Shown: positions 48,836 to 59,885, counted from the first letter of the stretch. The stretch: 64,000 nucleotides of DNA from CAIVVT01 sp963757265 (GCA_963757265.1 CAVWRA010000006.1:868001-932000); one strand, 5' to 3'. Program-made: numbers and translations. The notes: a model not told the origin generated them from the letters alone.

Positions 48836-49972
48836 ATGGCGGGCGTCTACATCTCGTGGCCGTTTTGCGCGCAGAAATGCACATACTGCAACTTCGCCTC
48901 GGGCGTTTTCCCGCGGGAACTCGAGGCCGAATACCTCGAGGCGCTGTGCGCCGAGATCGCCGCCACTGATTGGCCCTGGACGCCCGAGACGGTCTATCTC
49001 GGCGGCGGCACGCCGGGATCGATGCACCGGGCAGACCTTAAGCGGGTACTGGCGCGAGTGCCCGGAAAGCCATGGCTCGAGGCGACCCTCGAAGCCGCGC
49101 CCGGCGCAATCGATCGCGCCGCCGTTGAGGCCTGGCGCGACTGCGGCATCGGCCGCGTGAGCCTGGGCGTGCAGTCCTTCGTCGAAAAAGAGCTGCGCCA
49201 GACCGGGCGCAAACACACGGCCGCGGGCGTCGAGCGCGACGTGGCTCTGCTGCGCGAATGCGGCATCGAAGAGATCAACATCGATCTGATCGCCGGCCTG
49301 CCGGGGCAGACGCCCGAAAGCTGGCGCGCGTCTCTCCAGTGGATCGAGCGCCTGGCCCCGCCGCACGTCTCCGTCTACATGCTGGAGATCGACGAGGACA
49401 GCCGCTTGGGGCAAGAGCTGCTCGCCGGTGGCCCGCGCTACGGCGCGCTTCTCGTGCCGCAGGAAGACGACGTGGTCACGCTGTATGAAGAGGCGTTGGA
49501 ACGCCTGGAGGCGATGGGCCTGCCGCGCTACGAGATCTCGAACTTCGCGCTCCCCGGCCACGAGTCGCGCCACAATCTCAAGTACTGGCGGCTGGAGCCC
49601 TATCTCGGTTTCGGCGCCGACGCCCACAGTTTCAACGGGCTGGTCCGCGGGCAAAACGCCGAAACGGCGGCGGACTACGTCGCGCTCTGGCGGCGCGGGC
49701 AGAGCATGCGCATCGCTGAGACGCCGGCCGTGCCACACGAAGAGCGCTTCTTCGTCGGGCTGCGGCTGATGGAAGGCATCGCCCCAACTGCGGAGGAGCG
49801 CGCGCGCCATGCGGAGCCCATCGCGCGCCTGGTCGAAGCGGGCCTGCTCGAGGACACGGGCCCCCGCCTGCGCCTGACGCGCCGCGGCGTCGTGTTGTCA
49901 AATGAAGTCTTCCAGGAGTTTATAGGACCCCCATGTCCAGCCATTGGATCGATCTCAGAAGCGACACCGTAA
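48836..49972 (+). CDS. hemW: Radical SAM heme chaperone HemW
   Basis: The 378-residue protein has the radical-SAM cluster motif C11-AQK-C15-TY-C18, YLGGGTPG, and SLGVQSF. The HemW C-terminal domain includes RHNLKYWRLEPYLGFG. HemW binds heme and delivers it to respiratory enzymes; it is often mis-annotated as coproporphyrinogen dehydrogenase. Its last 40 bases overlap the threonine aldolase gene in another frame. Confidence 0.92.
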   Translation: MAGVYISWPFCAQKCTYCNFASGVFPRELEAEYLEALCAEIAATDWPWTPETVYLGGGTPGSMHRADLKRVLARVPGKPWLEATLEAAPGAIDRAAVEAWRDCGIGRVSLGVQSFVEKELRQTGRKHTAAGVERDVALLRECGIEEINIDLIAGLPGQTPESWRASLQWIERLAPPHVSVYMLEIDEDSRLGQELLAGGPRYGALLVPQEDDVVTLYEEALERLEAMGLPRYEISNFALPGHESRHNLKYWRLEPYLGFGADAHSFNGLVRGQNAETAADYVALWRRGQSMRIAETPAVPHEERFFVGLRLMEGIAPTAEERARHAEPIARLVEAGLLEDTGPRLRLTRRGVVLSNEVFQEFIGPPCPAIGSISEATP

Positions 49973-50985
49973 CGCGCCCCACGCCGGCCATGCGCGAGGC
50001 CATGTTCCACGCCGAAGTCGGCGACGACGTCTATGGCGAGGACCCGACCGTGAATCGCCTGGAGCGCCGCGCGGCCGAGATCAGCGGCAAGGCAGCGGCG
50101 CTGTTTGTGCCTACCGGCACGATGGGCAATACCATCGCCATCAAGCTGCTCACCGAGCCCGGCCAGGAAGTGATCTGCGACGTGCAGGGCCACGTCCTCA
50201 ACTACGAGCTGTCGATGACCGCCTGGTTCTCCAGCTGCCTGATCCGCAGCGTGCAGGGCGACAACGGCATCCTCACCTGGGACCGCATCGCGCCGCACGT
50301 CCGCCCGCTGGGGCCCCACGGGGCGCCGACGGGCTGCATCGAGCTGGAGAACACGCACAACCTGGGCGGCGGAACAGTCTACCCTCAGGAGGTCTTCGAC
50401 GAGATCTGCGCGCAGGCGCACGCCCGCGGCCTGCGGGTGCACCTGGACGGCGCGCGCATCTTCAACGCCGCCGCGGCCTCGCGGAGCGAGGTGAGCGAGT
50501 TGTGCCGCCACGCCGACACGGTGATGTTCTGCCTGTCGAAGGGACTGGGCGCGCCCGTGGGCTCGATGCTCGCCGGGCCGAGGGAGCTGATCGACACCGG
50601 CCGCCTGTATCGAAAACGGCTGGGCGGCGGCATGCGCCAGGCCGGCGTGCTCGCCGCGGCGGGCCTGATCGCGCTCGAGGAGATGCCCCGGCGCCTGGGT
50701 GAAGACCACGCCAACGCGAAGCTACTGGCGCAAGGCCTGGCGGCCACGCCCGGCATCCAGGCCTGGCCGGACAAAACGCCCACCAACATCGTCGTCTTCG
50801 ATGTCTCCGCAACAGGTCTGACGGGCCCGCAGATCAGTTCGTCCCTGAAGGACCGCGGAGTGCTCATCAATCCCATCGACACGCGCCGCATGCGCGCCGT
50901 GACGCACTACGACGTGTCGCGCGACCAGTGCCTGACGGCCTTGGAAGCGTTGCGCGAGGTGGTCGCGGAGGCCACCGCCGCGTAA
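49933..50985 (+). CDS. Low-specificity L-threonine aldolase
   Basis: The 350-residue PLP enzyme starts IDLRSDTVTRPT and has AEVGDDVYGEDP, FVPTGTMGN and LSKGLGAPVGS with Lys203 as the PLP lysine, all typical of threonine aldolases. It splits threonine/allo-threonine into glycine and acetaldehyde. ATG 49933 lies inside the end of hemW. It is convergent with glnD, 13 bases away. Confidence 0.92.
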   Translation: MSSHWIDLRSDTVTRPTPAMREAMFHAEVGDDVYGEDPTVNRLERRAAEISGKAAALFVPTGTMGNTIAIKLLTEPGQEVICDVQGHVLNYELSMTAWFSSCLIRSVQGDNGILTWDRIAPHVRPLGPHGAPTGCIELENTHNLGGGTVYPQEVFDEICAQAHARGLRVHLDGARIFNAAAASRSEVSELCRHADTVMFCLSKGLGAPVGSMLAGPRELIDTGRLYRKRLGGGMRQAGVLAAAGLIALEEMPRRLGEDHANAKLLAQGLAATPGIQAWPDKTPTNIVVFDVSATGLTGPQISSSLKDRGVLINPIDTRRMRAVTHYDVSRDQCLTALEALREVVAEATAA

Positions 50986-50998
50986 GACCCCTCGCGGC

Positions 50999-53506
50999 TC
51001 ACTTCGCCGGCGCCGGCGCGCCCGCGGCGGCGGCCAGCAAACCGTCTCGTACCCGCGCCGCATCCTCGTCGCTCAGCTTGCGCCCGTCCCTGGTGACGTG
51101 GAACACGTCGATGGCGCGATGCGCCTCGGTATTGACCAGCACCACTTCGATATTGCAGCCGGCCCGCGAGATCGCCGACGCCAGGCTGTACAGCAGGCCC
51201 GGACGGTCCTGCGCCACCACCTCAAACAGCGTCGCGGCCTCGGACGTGGCGGCATCGAGCGTCACCGCCGGCCTCACGGCGCCCGAGCGCGACGGCGCGG
51301 CCTTGATCGGACGGGCCTTCAGCAGCGGCTCCACGCGCACTTCGCCCAGCACGATCTTCTCGAGCAGACTGCGCAGGCGCTCGATCTCGGTGGGATTCAA
51401 CTCCAGGTTGCGGCCCGGGTCGGAGAACACGAAGCCGTCGGCGATGTAGCCGTGACGGTTGTGGAACGCCTCGGCCTTGAGGATGTTCAGATTGAAGCTC
51501 GAAAGGCCGCCGGCGACCGACGCAAACAGGAACGGCCGGTCGCGCGCCACCAGCGTCAGGTGGAGGAAGCCTTCGCGCTTGTCGATCTTCAACGCCGCGC
51601 CATGCTCGCGCGCCTGAGCGTAGAGCTGCGCCTGCGCCGCCGCCTGCTCCGGGGTGTGCGTGAACAGGTAGCGCTTGGGCAGCCCGTCCAGAAACTCCTC
51701 GAGCAGGGGGTTGGTGCCCGGCTCCACGGGCGGAGCCTCGGGCTCCAGCGGCTCGCCCAGCTCGCGGTTGAGCTCGCGCTGCGTGACGACATACAGGCGC
51801 CAGATCTGCTCGATCCGCCATGGCGTCAGCGCCGACGGGTTCACGGCATCGATGTCGGCCTGCGTCATCAGCGTCAGCAGGCGCAGCCGCTCCTCGGTCC
51901 CGGTCAGCTCGGCCGCCTGGCGCGCCGTCGAGGGATCGGATAGGTCGCGGCTCTGCAGCAGCAGCGATAGCGCCAGGTGATGCCGCACCAGAAACAGGAT
52001 CGTGGACGCGTCGGGTTCGGCAATGCCGGCGCGGCGGATAATGCCCTGTGCCAGCTCGAGCGAGACCAGTTCGTGATGCCCGCCGGAGCCTTTGCCCAGA
52101 TCGTGCAGCAGCAGCGCCAGCCGCAGCAGCCACAGGTCGGCCCGGCTTTCCTGGAGCAGCGAGGTGAAACGCCGCCGCGGGCCTTCCTTGACGCCGGCGA
52201 GCTCCTCCAGCGACTCCTGCGTGACGATGGTGTGCTCGTCCACCGTGTAGTAGTGGTAGAAGTCGCGCACCACCAGATGCTCCAGCCGCTCCCACTCCGG
52301 CAGGATGGCCTCCAGGAAGCCGCAGGCGCGCATCGACCGCAGGGCCAGCGAAACGTTGGGCAGCGAGAGGAATTCACGCCACCAGCGGCCCGGCGGCGGA
52401 TGCTTCGCGTAATCCTGGGTCCATTGGTTGACGTGCGCCGAGATGCGCTGTTCGGTCTGCCGCGCCGGGGCGACGTTGTGCCGGGCCACGAACTGGAACA
52501 GCCGCAGCGGCAGCTCGGCGTCGGAGTCCAGCTCCGCCGGATTGCGCAGGAAGATCAGATCGCGCGAGACCGTGAACTCGGAGTTGGACAGCCGCGCCCG
52601 CCAATCGCGGAAATTGGCGATCATCGAGCGTTCCACCGTCTCGGCGGCTTCCATCTCCGATAGCACGCCCAGCCAGATGCGCGAGGCGTTGCGGTACCAC
52701 GAGCGCATCCACGCCGCCGGTTCCTTCCATGGCGAGAACGACGCCGCGGCGAGCTGGTCCTGGGACTCGAAATCCAGCAGGTTCTGGTCGCGGTCGGCGC
52801 GGAAATGGAGGAAGCTGCGCACGGAGGCCACCAGCGCCGCCGGCCGCGGGTCGGAGGGCGGCTCGACGGAGCCGGCGCGCAGCAGTTGCAGCCAGCGCGT
52901 GGCCTGCAGGTCGCGCAGGCCGCCGGGCGTCTCCTTGACATCCGGCTCCAGCCGGTAAATCGTCTGGTGGAACTGGGCGTGGCGCGAGCGCGTCGCGCGG
53001 CACAGCCGGCGCAGAATCTCCCTGCGCTCCGAGTTGAGGAAGCGGACGAAGCGTGCGCGGAACTCGCCGTACAGGCCCACGTCGCCCGCCAGGTACCGTT
53101 CGTCCAGCAGGCTGATGGTGAGTTCGAGATTGCCGTCGTGCAGCCCGCAGCACTCATCGATCGTGCGCACCGACTGGCTGCAGCGCAGCCCGCCGTCCCA
53201 CAGCCGGCGCACGAAATCGGAGATCGCCGTCCGGGACGCCGAATCCATCAGTGGCCGCCGCGACAGGATCAGCAGGTTGACATCAGAATACGGGAACAAC
53301 TCGCGCCGCCCGTAGCCGCCCACGGCGGCCAGCGCCAGTCCATCGGGGAACACCGGCGTCAGCGCCGCCGCTTGCGCTTCCAGTACTGCCGCGTCAACGT
53401 AGGCGGTCCGCGCCATCCACACCTGCCCCGCGTCCCCGTTTTGCAGAAACCGGGCGCGCAGGTCTGCGGTGAGCTCCTTAAAGCGCTGCTTCCCCGCGCT
53501 CGTCAT
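50999..53506 (-). CDS. glnD: GlnD-like PII uridylyltransferase/uridylyl-removing protein with altered transferase site
   Basis: The 835-residue protein has the GlnD order: nucleotidyltransferase domain (GGYGRRELFPYSD near the N-terminus), helical linker, HD domain (LLHDLGKGSGGHHE) and two C-terminal ACT domains (FLHLTLVARDRPFLFASVAG, LFEVVAQDRPGLLYSLAS). The transferase D-x-D is D-V-N (codon AAC at 53276-53278), so UMP transfer to PII may be lost while the HD uridylyl-removing activity remains. It follows amtB and glnB. ATG 53506 is chosen; it overlaps the glnB end by 29 bases. ATG 53542 is possible. Confidence 0.88.
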   Translation of the reverse strand: MTSAGKQRFKELTADLRARFLQNGDAGQVWMARTAYVDAAVLEAQAAALTPVFPDGLALAAVGGYGRRELFPYSDVNLLILSRRPLMDSASRTAISDFVRRLWDGGLRCSQSVRTIDECCGLHDGNLELTISLLDERYLAGDVGLYGEFRARFVRFLNSERREILRRLCRATRSRHAQFHQTIYRLEPDVKETPGGLRDLQATRWLQLLRAGSVEPPSDPRPAALVASVRSFLHFRADRDQNLLDFESQDQLAAASFSPWKEPAAWMRSWYRNASRIWLGVLSEMEAAETVERSMIANFRDWRARLSNSEFTVSRDLIFLRNPAELDSDAELPLRLFQFVARHNVAPARQTEQRISAHVNQWTQDYAKHPPPGRWWREFLSLPNVSLALRSMRACGFLEAILPEWERLEHLVVRDFYHYYTVDEHTIVTQESLEELAGVKEGPRRRFTSLLQESRADLWLLRLALLLHDLGKGSGGHHELVSLELAQGIIRRAGIAEPDASTILFLVRHHLALSLLLQSRDLSDPSTARQAAELTGTEERLRLLTLMTQADIDAVNPSALTPWRIEQIWRLYVVTQRELNRELGEPLEPEAPPVEPGTNPLLEEFLDGLPKRYLFTHTPEQAAAQAQLYAQAREHGAALKIDKREGFLHLTLVARDRPFLFASVAGGLSSFNLNILKAEAFHNRHGYIADGFVFSDPGRNLELNPTEIERLRSLLEKIVLGEVRVEPLLKARPIKAAPSRSGAVRPAVTLDAATSEAATLFEVVAQDRPGLLYSLASAISRAGCNIEVVLVNTEAHRAIDVFHVTRDGRKLSDEDAARVRDGLLAAAAGAPAPAK

Positions 53507-53816
53507 TGCGGATGCGGATCGCCTCCTCGACGTCGTAGACAAAGATCTTGCCGTCGCCGATCTTGCCGGTTCGCGCGGCGCTCGAAAGAGCCTGGATCAC
53601 CTCCTCGGCGCGGGCCGAGGCGACGATCATCTCGAGCTTCACCTTGGGCAGCAGGTCAACCTGGTATTCCTGGCCGCGATAGACCTCCTTGTGCCCCTTC
53701 TGGCGGCCGTGGCCGCGCACTTCGATGATGGTCATGCCGTCGATGCCGATGGCCTTCAGGGCCTCCTTGACATCCTCGAGCTTGAAAGGCTGGATCACTG
53801 CTTCGATCTTCTTCAT
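53478..53816 (-). CDS. glnB: Nitrogen regulatory protein PII
   Basis: The 112-residue protein is a full PII: KKIEAVIQPFKLEDVKEAL start, T-loop with Tyr51 in YRGQEYQVD, then LPKVKLE and the C-terminal GDGKIFV ATP loop. It senses ATP/ADP and 2-oxoglutarate and blocks AmtB or controls glutamine synthetase. Tyr51 is the usual uridylylation site. It lies between amtB and glnD, 28 bases after amtB. Confidence 0.95.
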   Translation of the reverse strand: MKKIEAVIQPFKLEDVKEALKAIGIDGMTIIEVRGHGRQKGHKEVYRGQEYQVDLLPKVKLEMIVASARAEEVIQALSSAARTGKIGDGKIFVYDVEEAIRIRNDERGEAAL

Positions 53817-53844
53817 GGCTGATCTCCGTTGCTCCAATTCGGCG

Positions 53845-55224
<1,380 letters not shown>

Positions 55225-55430
55225 GGGACGGGTACTCCTCTTGGGGAATGGCAAACCAGACGGGGGTTTAAGCTATCGTACCGCGCCCGCCGGAGCCGCC
55301 TGCACAGAAATTTTGATCGATCCAAGAGGGTTTTTCTATGGCTGAAATGATGAAGAATCAATCACCTGGAAGCGGCGCGCGGACGCGCCGGGGCGTGGGT
55401 GATATGATGAGCGGCGAGCGAGGAAATGCC

Positions 55431-56258
55431 ATGAAAGCAATACGATTCCTGACCGCCGCCTTGGTTCTCGCGGGCCTCTCTGTCCCGCTGTCGGGCCCGC
55501 TGCGGGCGCAGCAGAAGCGCAAGCGGCTGCTGGTGATCGGCGCCGTCGAGGGCTTCCAGCACGATTCCACGTCGCAGGCCATGGCGACGCTGTGGAACCT
55601 GGGCCGGCAGTCGGCGCTGTGGGACACCTACTTCAAGACCGACACGCAGTGGATCACCAAGAAGAAGCTCGACGGCAACGCCAAGAACCTGGACTACTTC
55701 GACGCCGTGGCCTTCTACACCACCGGCGAGTTGAAGATGGATGACGAGCAGAAGGCCGCGCTGATGTCGTTCATCAAGGAAGACGGCAAGGGCTTTTTGG
55801 GTGTCCACAGCGCCATCGATACGTTCTACAAGTGGCCGGAGTTCGGCGAGATGACCGGTGCCTATTTCGACAACCATCCCTGGAACACGTTTGAGGCGCC
55901 GGTGATCGTCGAGGACCCGGCCAACCCGATCGTGCGCCACTTCCCGCTGGCCTTCACCACCTGGGACGAGATCTACCAGCCCAGCAAGGAGTTTTCGCGC
56001 CAGAAGGTCCGCGTGCTGATGCGTCTGGACGAGAACAAGATCGACCTGGCGAACCGCAACGTGCGCCGCACCGACAAGGACTTCGCCGTGGCGTGGATGA
56101 AGACCTACGGCAAGGGGCGCGTCTTCTACTCGACGTTCGGCCATACGCCCGAATCGTGGGACCGCCCCGACATCCAGAAGATGTGGCTGGAGGCGACCAA
56201 GTGGTGCCTGGGGCTGATCACCGCGGATGCCACGCCGCGCCCACGTCCGGCCGACTGA
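55431..56258 (+). CDS. ThuA-like secreted protein
   Basis: The 275-residue protein has a signal peptide (about 1-26) and a ThuA domain (class I amidotransferase-like fold): LLVIGAVEGFQHDST, FLGVHSAIDTFYKWPEF, GAYFDNHPW and GRVFYSTFGHTPESW. ThuA proteins are linked to disaccharide (trehalose) use; their activity is poorly defined. Start ATG 55431 follows AGGAAATGCC. It stands alone after the amtB divergent gap. Confidence 0.85.
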   Translation: MKAIRFLTAALVLAGLSVPLSGPLRAQQKRKRLLVIGAVEGFQHDSTSQAMATLWNLGRQSALWDTYFKTDTQWITKKKLDGNAKNLDYFDAVAFYTTGELKMDDEQKAALMSFIKEDGKGFLGVHSAIDTFYKWPEFGEMTGAYFDNHPWNTFEAPVIVEDPANPIVRHFPLAFTTWDEIYQPSKEFSRQKVRVLMRLDENKIDLANRNVRRTDKDFAVAWMKTYGKGRVFYSTFGHTPESWDRPDIQKMWLEATKWCLGLITADATPRPRPAD

Positions 56259-56309
56259 TGGCGCGCCGTGAGAGGCCGCGGGGTGAGGCGCGCGCGCCGA
56301 ACCCACGCC

Positions 56310-57155
56310 TCAGCGCGCCATGCCGTCACGGGAATCCGCGGCGGGGGGCGAGGACTTGCGCGCGCTGCGCTCCAGCAGCATGACCCGTGCCCGCAACCAG
56401 ACGCCGCCCAAAAGCAGCTTGGCCAGCTTCTTGGCGTTCCAGAAGAGGTACTCGCGCGCCAGCAACGGCGCGTCGCCGACGACAATGGCCGCCGAGCGTT
56501 GGGGCGCCTGGCCGCGCATGGCGGTGAAACGCCCGGCAACCAGGCAGCCATCGACGGTTTGCAAGCGCGTCACGGGTTCCGAATTGAACAGCAGCCGGAT
56601 GCCGGCCCGGGCCGCGGCGCGGGCCACGGGGCGCGAGTAGTAGCCCCCCGGCACGGACGCCACATCCACCCCCTCGCCGAGGATGTCGCTCAACGCGGCC
56701 ACGCTGCGCCGCCATTCGTCGTCCAGTTGGGCGGACGTGCAGCGGGCCATGCGCGTCGGGTGGGTATAGGAATGGCTCCCGATGACGTGGCCGCGCCGGC
56801 GCAGATCCTGGATTTGGGGCCGATCCAGGAACCCGGCCGTGCCAATGCGGCCGGCCGTGACCAGGAAGTGCGCCTTCCACCCCAACTCATCGAGCATGCC
56901 GGCGATGAACAGCGCCGCGCTCACGCCGCCGTCGTCGAACGTCAGCAGCACGGGGCGATCCCCCGCCGAGGCGCCGTTGAGCAGCTCGGATGCGGTGGCC
57001 GGCGGGTAGTGGAGACGCTGTGCGATCGCCGCCAGGTGGCGGCGGAACTCGGCGCAATCCATCTTGTACACGTCGGCATCGGCGCCCGGGAAGCCGCTCA
57101 GCTCCCAGCGGCCGTCAGGCACGACATCGTGGAACAGGAGGGTAATGGCGCGCAT
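56310..57155 (-). CDS. Polysaccharide deacetylase (NodB type)
   Basis: The 281-residue protein has the NodB motifs: TFDDGG with Asp74-Asp75 and HSYTH with His128 and His132, the Asp-His-His metal site. It probably removes N-acetyl groups from a sugar polymer or lipid-linked sugar. No signal peptide is seen, so it may act on a cytoplasmic or membrane-facing sugar. It begins 2 bases after the formyltransferase-like gene, suggesting paired action on an amino sugar. Confidence 0.87.
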   Translation of the reverse strand: MRAITLLFHDVVPDGRWELSGFPGADADVYKMDCAEFRRHLAAIAQRLHYPPATASELLNGASAGDRPVLLTFDDGGVSAALFIAGMLDELGWKAHFLVTAGRIGTAGFLDRPQIQDLRRRGHVIGSHSYTHPTRMARCTSAQLDDEWRRSVAALSDILGEGVDVASVPGGYYSRPVARAAARAGIRLLFNSEPVTRLQTVDGCLVAGRFTAMRGQAPQRSAAIVVGDAPLLAREYLFWNAKKLAKLLLGGVWLRARVMLLERSARKSSPPAADSRDGMAR

Positions 57156-57157
57156 AT

Positions 57158-57991
57158 TCACCCGGCGCTCCGGCGTGCGGCACGCTTCCAGCGCAGGTAG
57201 CTCGTGAGCCACGGCTGGCCCCAGGCCCGCGACCTGCGCCCGGCGGTGTCGATGGTCCGCGCGTTGCCGGCCAGAAGCTCCTCGAACCTGGCCCTCAGCG
57301 CGTCCAGATTGTCGAACACGACCCGGCTTTGAATGACGATGTGAGATTCGCGCCGCTCGTCAAAGCGGCAGCGGTAATAGCCGAACACGGGGCCGGTGTC
57401 CACGCCGGCATCGATGCGCAACAGGGTCATGCCGACATTCGCGAGATCGCGCCCGGCGAGCGCCCAGAAGCAGCCGTGCGCATTGCGGTACTCCGGACAG
57501 ATGCCGGGGTGCATGACGAAGGTGCCGATGCGCGCGGTCTCAAACACCTGCCGGCGCAGGATGTTCTTGCAGCGCGCCAGGATGAGATCGGGCTGAATCT
57601 CCTGCAGCAGCCGCAAGGCTTCGGCGCTGTTGGGGCTGGGCGTGTCGAGAATGCGGCACGAGGCGGGAACGTCGGCGTAACGCTCGACGAGAGCGTTCAG
57701 CGTGGCCGCGGTCCAGGCCTCGTCGGCTCGCGCCAGCGCCAGCTTGTAGTAGGCCCGGAAGGCGAGCACGTCCAGGAAGCGGAGCAGGCCCACCCGCTTG
57801 AGTTCGCGGCGGATGCGCTGCCGCAGGCGCGCCCGCGGCTCGCGGACGACAATGATGGCGGCCAGAGCGGTGAAGGATGCCAGCCAGCGCGCCAGGCCGA
57901 ACCGGTTCAGCGGTTCGTCATGGTGGCAAATCAGTACACTGCGTGGTTGCTGCACTCTGGGCCGGGCTTTCCGACGAGATCTCGTGGGCAT
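57158..57991 (-). CDS. Formyltransferase-like protein with changed active site
   Basis: The 277-residue protein resembles the formyl-transferase fold: HPGICPEYRNAHGCFWAL and GMTLLRIDAGVDTG. His161 and Asp198 of the family triad are present, but the Asn two residues before His is Val159. In ArnA- and Fmt-like enzymes N10-formyl-THF formylates an amine. ATG 57991 is preferred over TTG 58051. It is coupled to the deacetylase, which would expose an amine. Confidence 0.7.
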   Translation of the reverse strand: MPTRSRRKARPRVQQPRSVLICHHDEPLNRFGLARWLASFTALAAIIVVREPRARLRQRIRRELKRVGLLRFLDVLAFRAYYKLALARADEAWTAATLNALVERYADVPASCRILDTPSPNSAEALRLLQEIQPDLILARCKNILRRQVFETARIGTFVMHPGICPEYRNAHGCFWALAGRDLANVGMTLLRIDAGVDTGPVFGYYRCRFDERRESHIVIQSRVVFDNLDALRARFEELLAGNARTIDTAGRRSRAWGQPWLTSYLRWKRAARRSAG

Positions 57992-58664
57992 CGTACCATA
58001 CGGCCCGGGGCAGTTCCCGGGGGTCCAGGCAAGAGCTTTCGGCTGGCCCAAAACTCGCCCGACAGAGGGATAGGGAGGACCGGTTTCCCCGTGCGAGTTG
58101 GTCCGCGCGGGAGCGGATCGGGCACGCCGGACGCAGGGCGGGCGAGGGAGTTGGGGGCCGCGCGGGAGCGGCGGCGGATGGGCGGGGTCAGTGCATCGGG
58201 AAGTGGCTAGGCGGAGAGGGCCTGGCCCGAGGCGGCCGCTGGAACGGAGCCGGCCGGGGGCAGCTGAGCGCCCGGAAGCGCCGCGGCCAGCAACGGTGCG
58301 CAGCCTAGGGCCTGTTCACGCTACCCGAACGGATGGCTTTTCGCCGCAACCCGGAGGGACGGGGCCGGTTTCACCGATTTCTGCGTCGCTCGTCGCTCGC
58401 AGACGCTGGGTATGCGTCGCTCCTCGCTCCTGGAACTCGGAAAAACCGGCTCCCGTCGCCAGAAGTCCGCGTAGTGTGAACAGGCCCTCGGATGGGGCAT
58501 GGAATTGAAGGCATCGTTGTTGATCCATCCCAATTAGTTCACGAGGTTTCAAGCGCAATGCCGATGGGGGCATTCGGCTGGGGACAGTCTACACCCGACC
58601 GGATTTAGCCGATCGCCCGCGGCGCGGACGCGACAAGACCCGCGACAATGGAGCGATTGGGGCT
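57992..58664. other. Intergenic region with a MITE-like element
   Basis: This 670-base gap lies between divergent genes. An inverted-repeat element occupies 58307-58488. The rest, GC-rich and repetitive near 58100-58260, shows no convincing protein. Promoters for both neighbours should lie here. Confidence 0.5.
58307..58488. mobile_element. MITE-like element with 18-base inverted ends
   Basis: AGGGCCTGTTCACGCTAC at 58307-58324 and GTAGTGTGAACAGGCCCT at 58471-58488 are inverted repeats with one mismatch. The 182-base unit has no transposase. It contains internal direct repeats GCGTCGCTCGTCGCTC/GCGTCGCTCCTCGCTC. No clear target duplication. Confidence 0.65.
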
Positions 58665-59870
58665 GTGAGTCAGAACACGACAAATCGCAAGGCGCTGGGG
58701 CTGGCGTTTTTTATCGTCGCGCTGGATCTGCTGGGGGCCGGCATTCTGCTGCCGGTGATCCCGTACATCGTGCGGGTCTACCGGACGGATGCGTTGATGG
58801 TGGGCTGGCTGAGCCTGTCGTATTCGGCGGCGCAGTTCCTGGCGACGCCGGTGCTGGGGGCGTTTTCCGACCGCGTGGGGCGGCGGCCGGTGCTGCTGAT
58901 GAGCATATTCGGATCGGCCTGCGGCTACTTCCTGTTCGGCTGGGCCGGCAGTTTGTGGGTGCTGTTGCTGGCGCGGATTATCGACGGCCTGACGGGTGGC
59001 AACATCTCGACGGCGCAAGCCTACATCGCCGACTCGTCGCGGCCCGAGGACCGGGCCAAGAATTTCGGCCTGATCGGGGCGGCGTTCGGGCTGGGTTTTC
59101 TGCTGGGGCCGGGGATCGGCGGAGCGCTGAGCAAGATCAGCCTGCAGGCGCCGGCGTTCGGGGCGGGGATCGTGTCGCTGGCGACGATGCTGACGGCGGC
59201 GTTCTTCCTGCCCGAGTCGCTGCCGCCCGCGGCGCGCCACAAGGTTTCGTTCCGGATGCGCGACCTGGATCCGTTGCACAAGATCGTCGGCCCGCTGCGC
59301 CGCCCGATGCTGCGCTGGCTGCTGCCGGGGTTCTTCATGCTGAGCCTGGCGATGAGCGGGCTGCAATCGAATTTTGCCGTATACACGCTGAACCGCTACG
59401 GCCTCACACCGGCGCAGAACGCGCTGATCCTGGTGTGGCTGGGGGCGGTGTCGGTGGTGATGCAGGGGTACGTGGTGCGGAAGGTGCTGCCGAAAGTCGG
59501 GGAGACGCGGCTGGCGTCGGAGGCGTTGATCATTTCCGTGGCGGGCTATGCGCTATTGGCGTGGTGCCCGCGGGCGTGGGTGCTGTACCCGGCGATCGGC
59601 GTCATTGCCACGGGCAACGGGCTGGCGGGGCCGGCGCTGTGGGCGCTGCTGAGCCGGGAGGGCGATCCGCAGGAGCAGGGAGTGTTGATGGGCGTGGGCA
59701 GCTCGCTGAACAGCCTGGCGCGGGTAGGCGGGCCGATTGTGGCGGGCGCGGCGTTCGACCATATAGCCATGGGCGCGCCGTACTGGCTGGGCGCGGGTTT
59801 CATGGGCGTGGGCTTTGTGCTGGTGCGGGCCGCGGCGGGGGATAGGCCGCGGGCGGCATCGCCGGCGTGA
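58665..59870 (+). CDS. MFS drug-efflux-type transporter (TetA-like)
   Basis: The 401-residue protein has twelve predicted helices and the MFS loop motif FSDRVGRRPV near residue 66. LDLLGAGILLPVIPYI at the start is typical of the tetracycline/multidrug DHA1 group. It likely exports a small molecule using the proton gradient. The start is GTG 58665. It stands alone; no regulator is adjacent. Confidence 0.88.
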   Translation: MSQNTTNRKALGLAFFIVALDLLGAGILLPVIPYIVRVYRTDALMVGWLSLSYSAAQFLATPVLGAFSDRVGRRPVLLMSIFGSACGYFLFGWAGSLWVLLLARIIDGLTGGNISTAQAYIADSSRPEDRAKNFGLIGAAFGLGFLLGPGIGGALSKISLQAPAFGAGIVSLATMLTAAFFLPESLPPAARHKVSFRMRDLDPLHKIVGPLRRPMLRWLLPGFFMLSLAMSGLQSNFAVYTLNRYGLTPAQNALILVWLGAVSVVMQGYVVRKVLPKVGETRLASEALIISVAGYALLAWCPRAWVLYPAIGVIATGNGLAGPALWALLSREGDPQEQGVLMGVGSSLNSLARVGGPIVAGAAFDHIAMGAPYWLGAGFMGVGFVLVRAAAGDRPRAASPA

Positions 59871-59885
59871 GGGCGGAACGCGCCA

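Noticed and set aside
55225..55340. Sigma-54 promoter upstream of amtB
   Set aside because: No TGGC-N7/8-TTGC pattern was found by eye on the minus strand.
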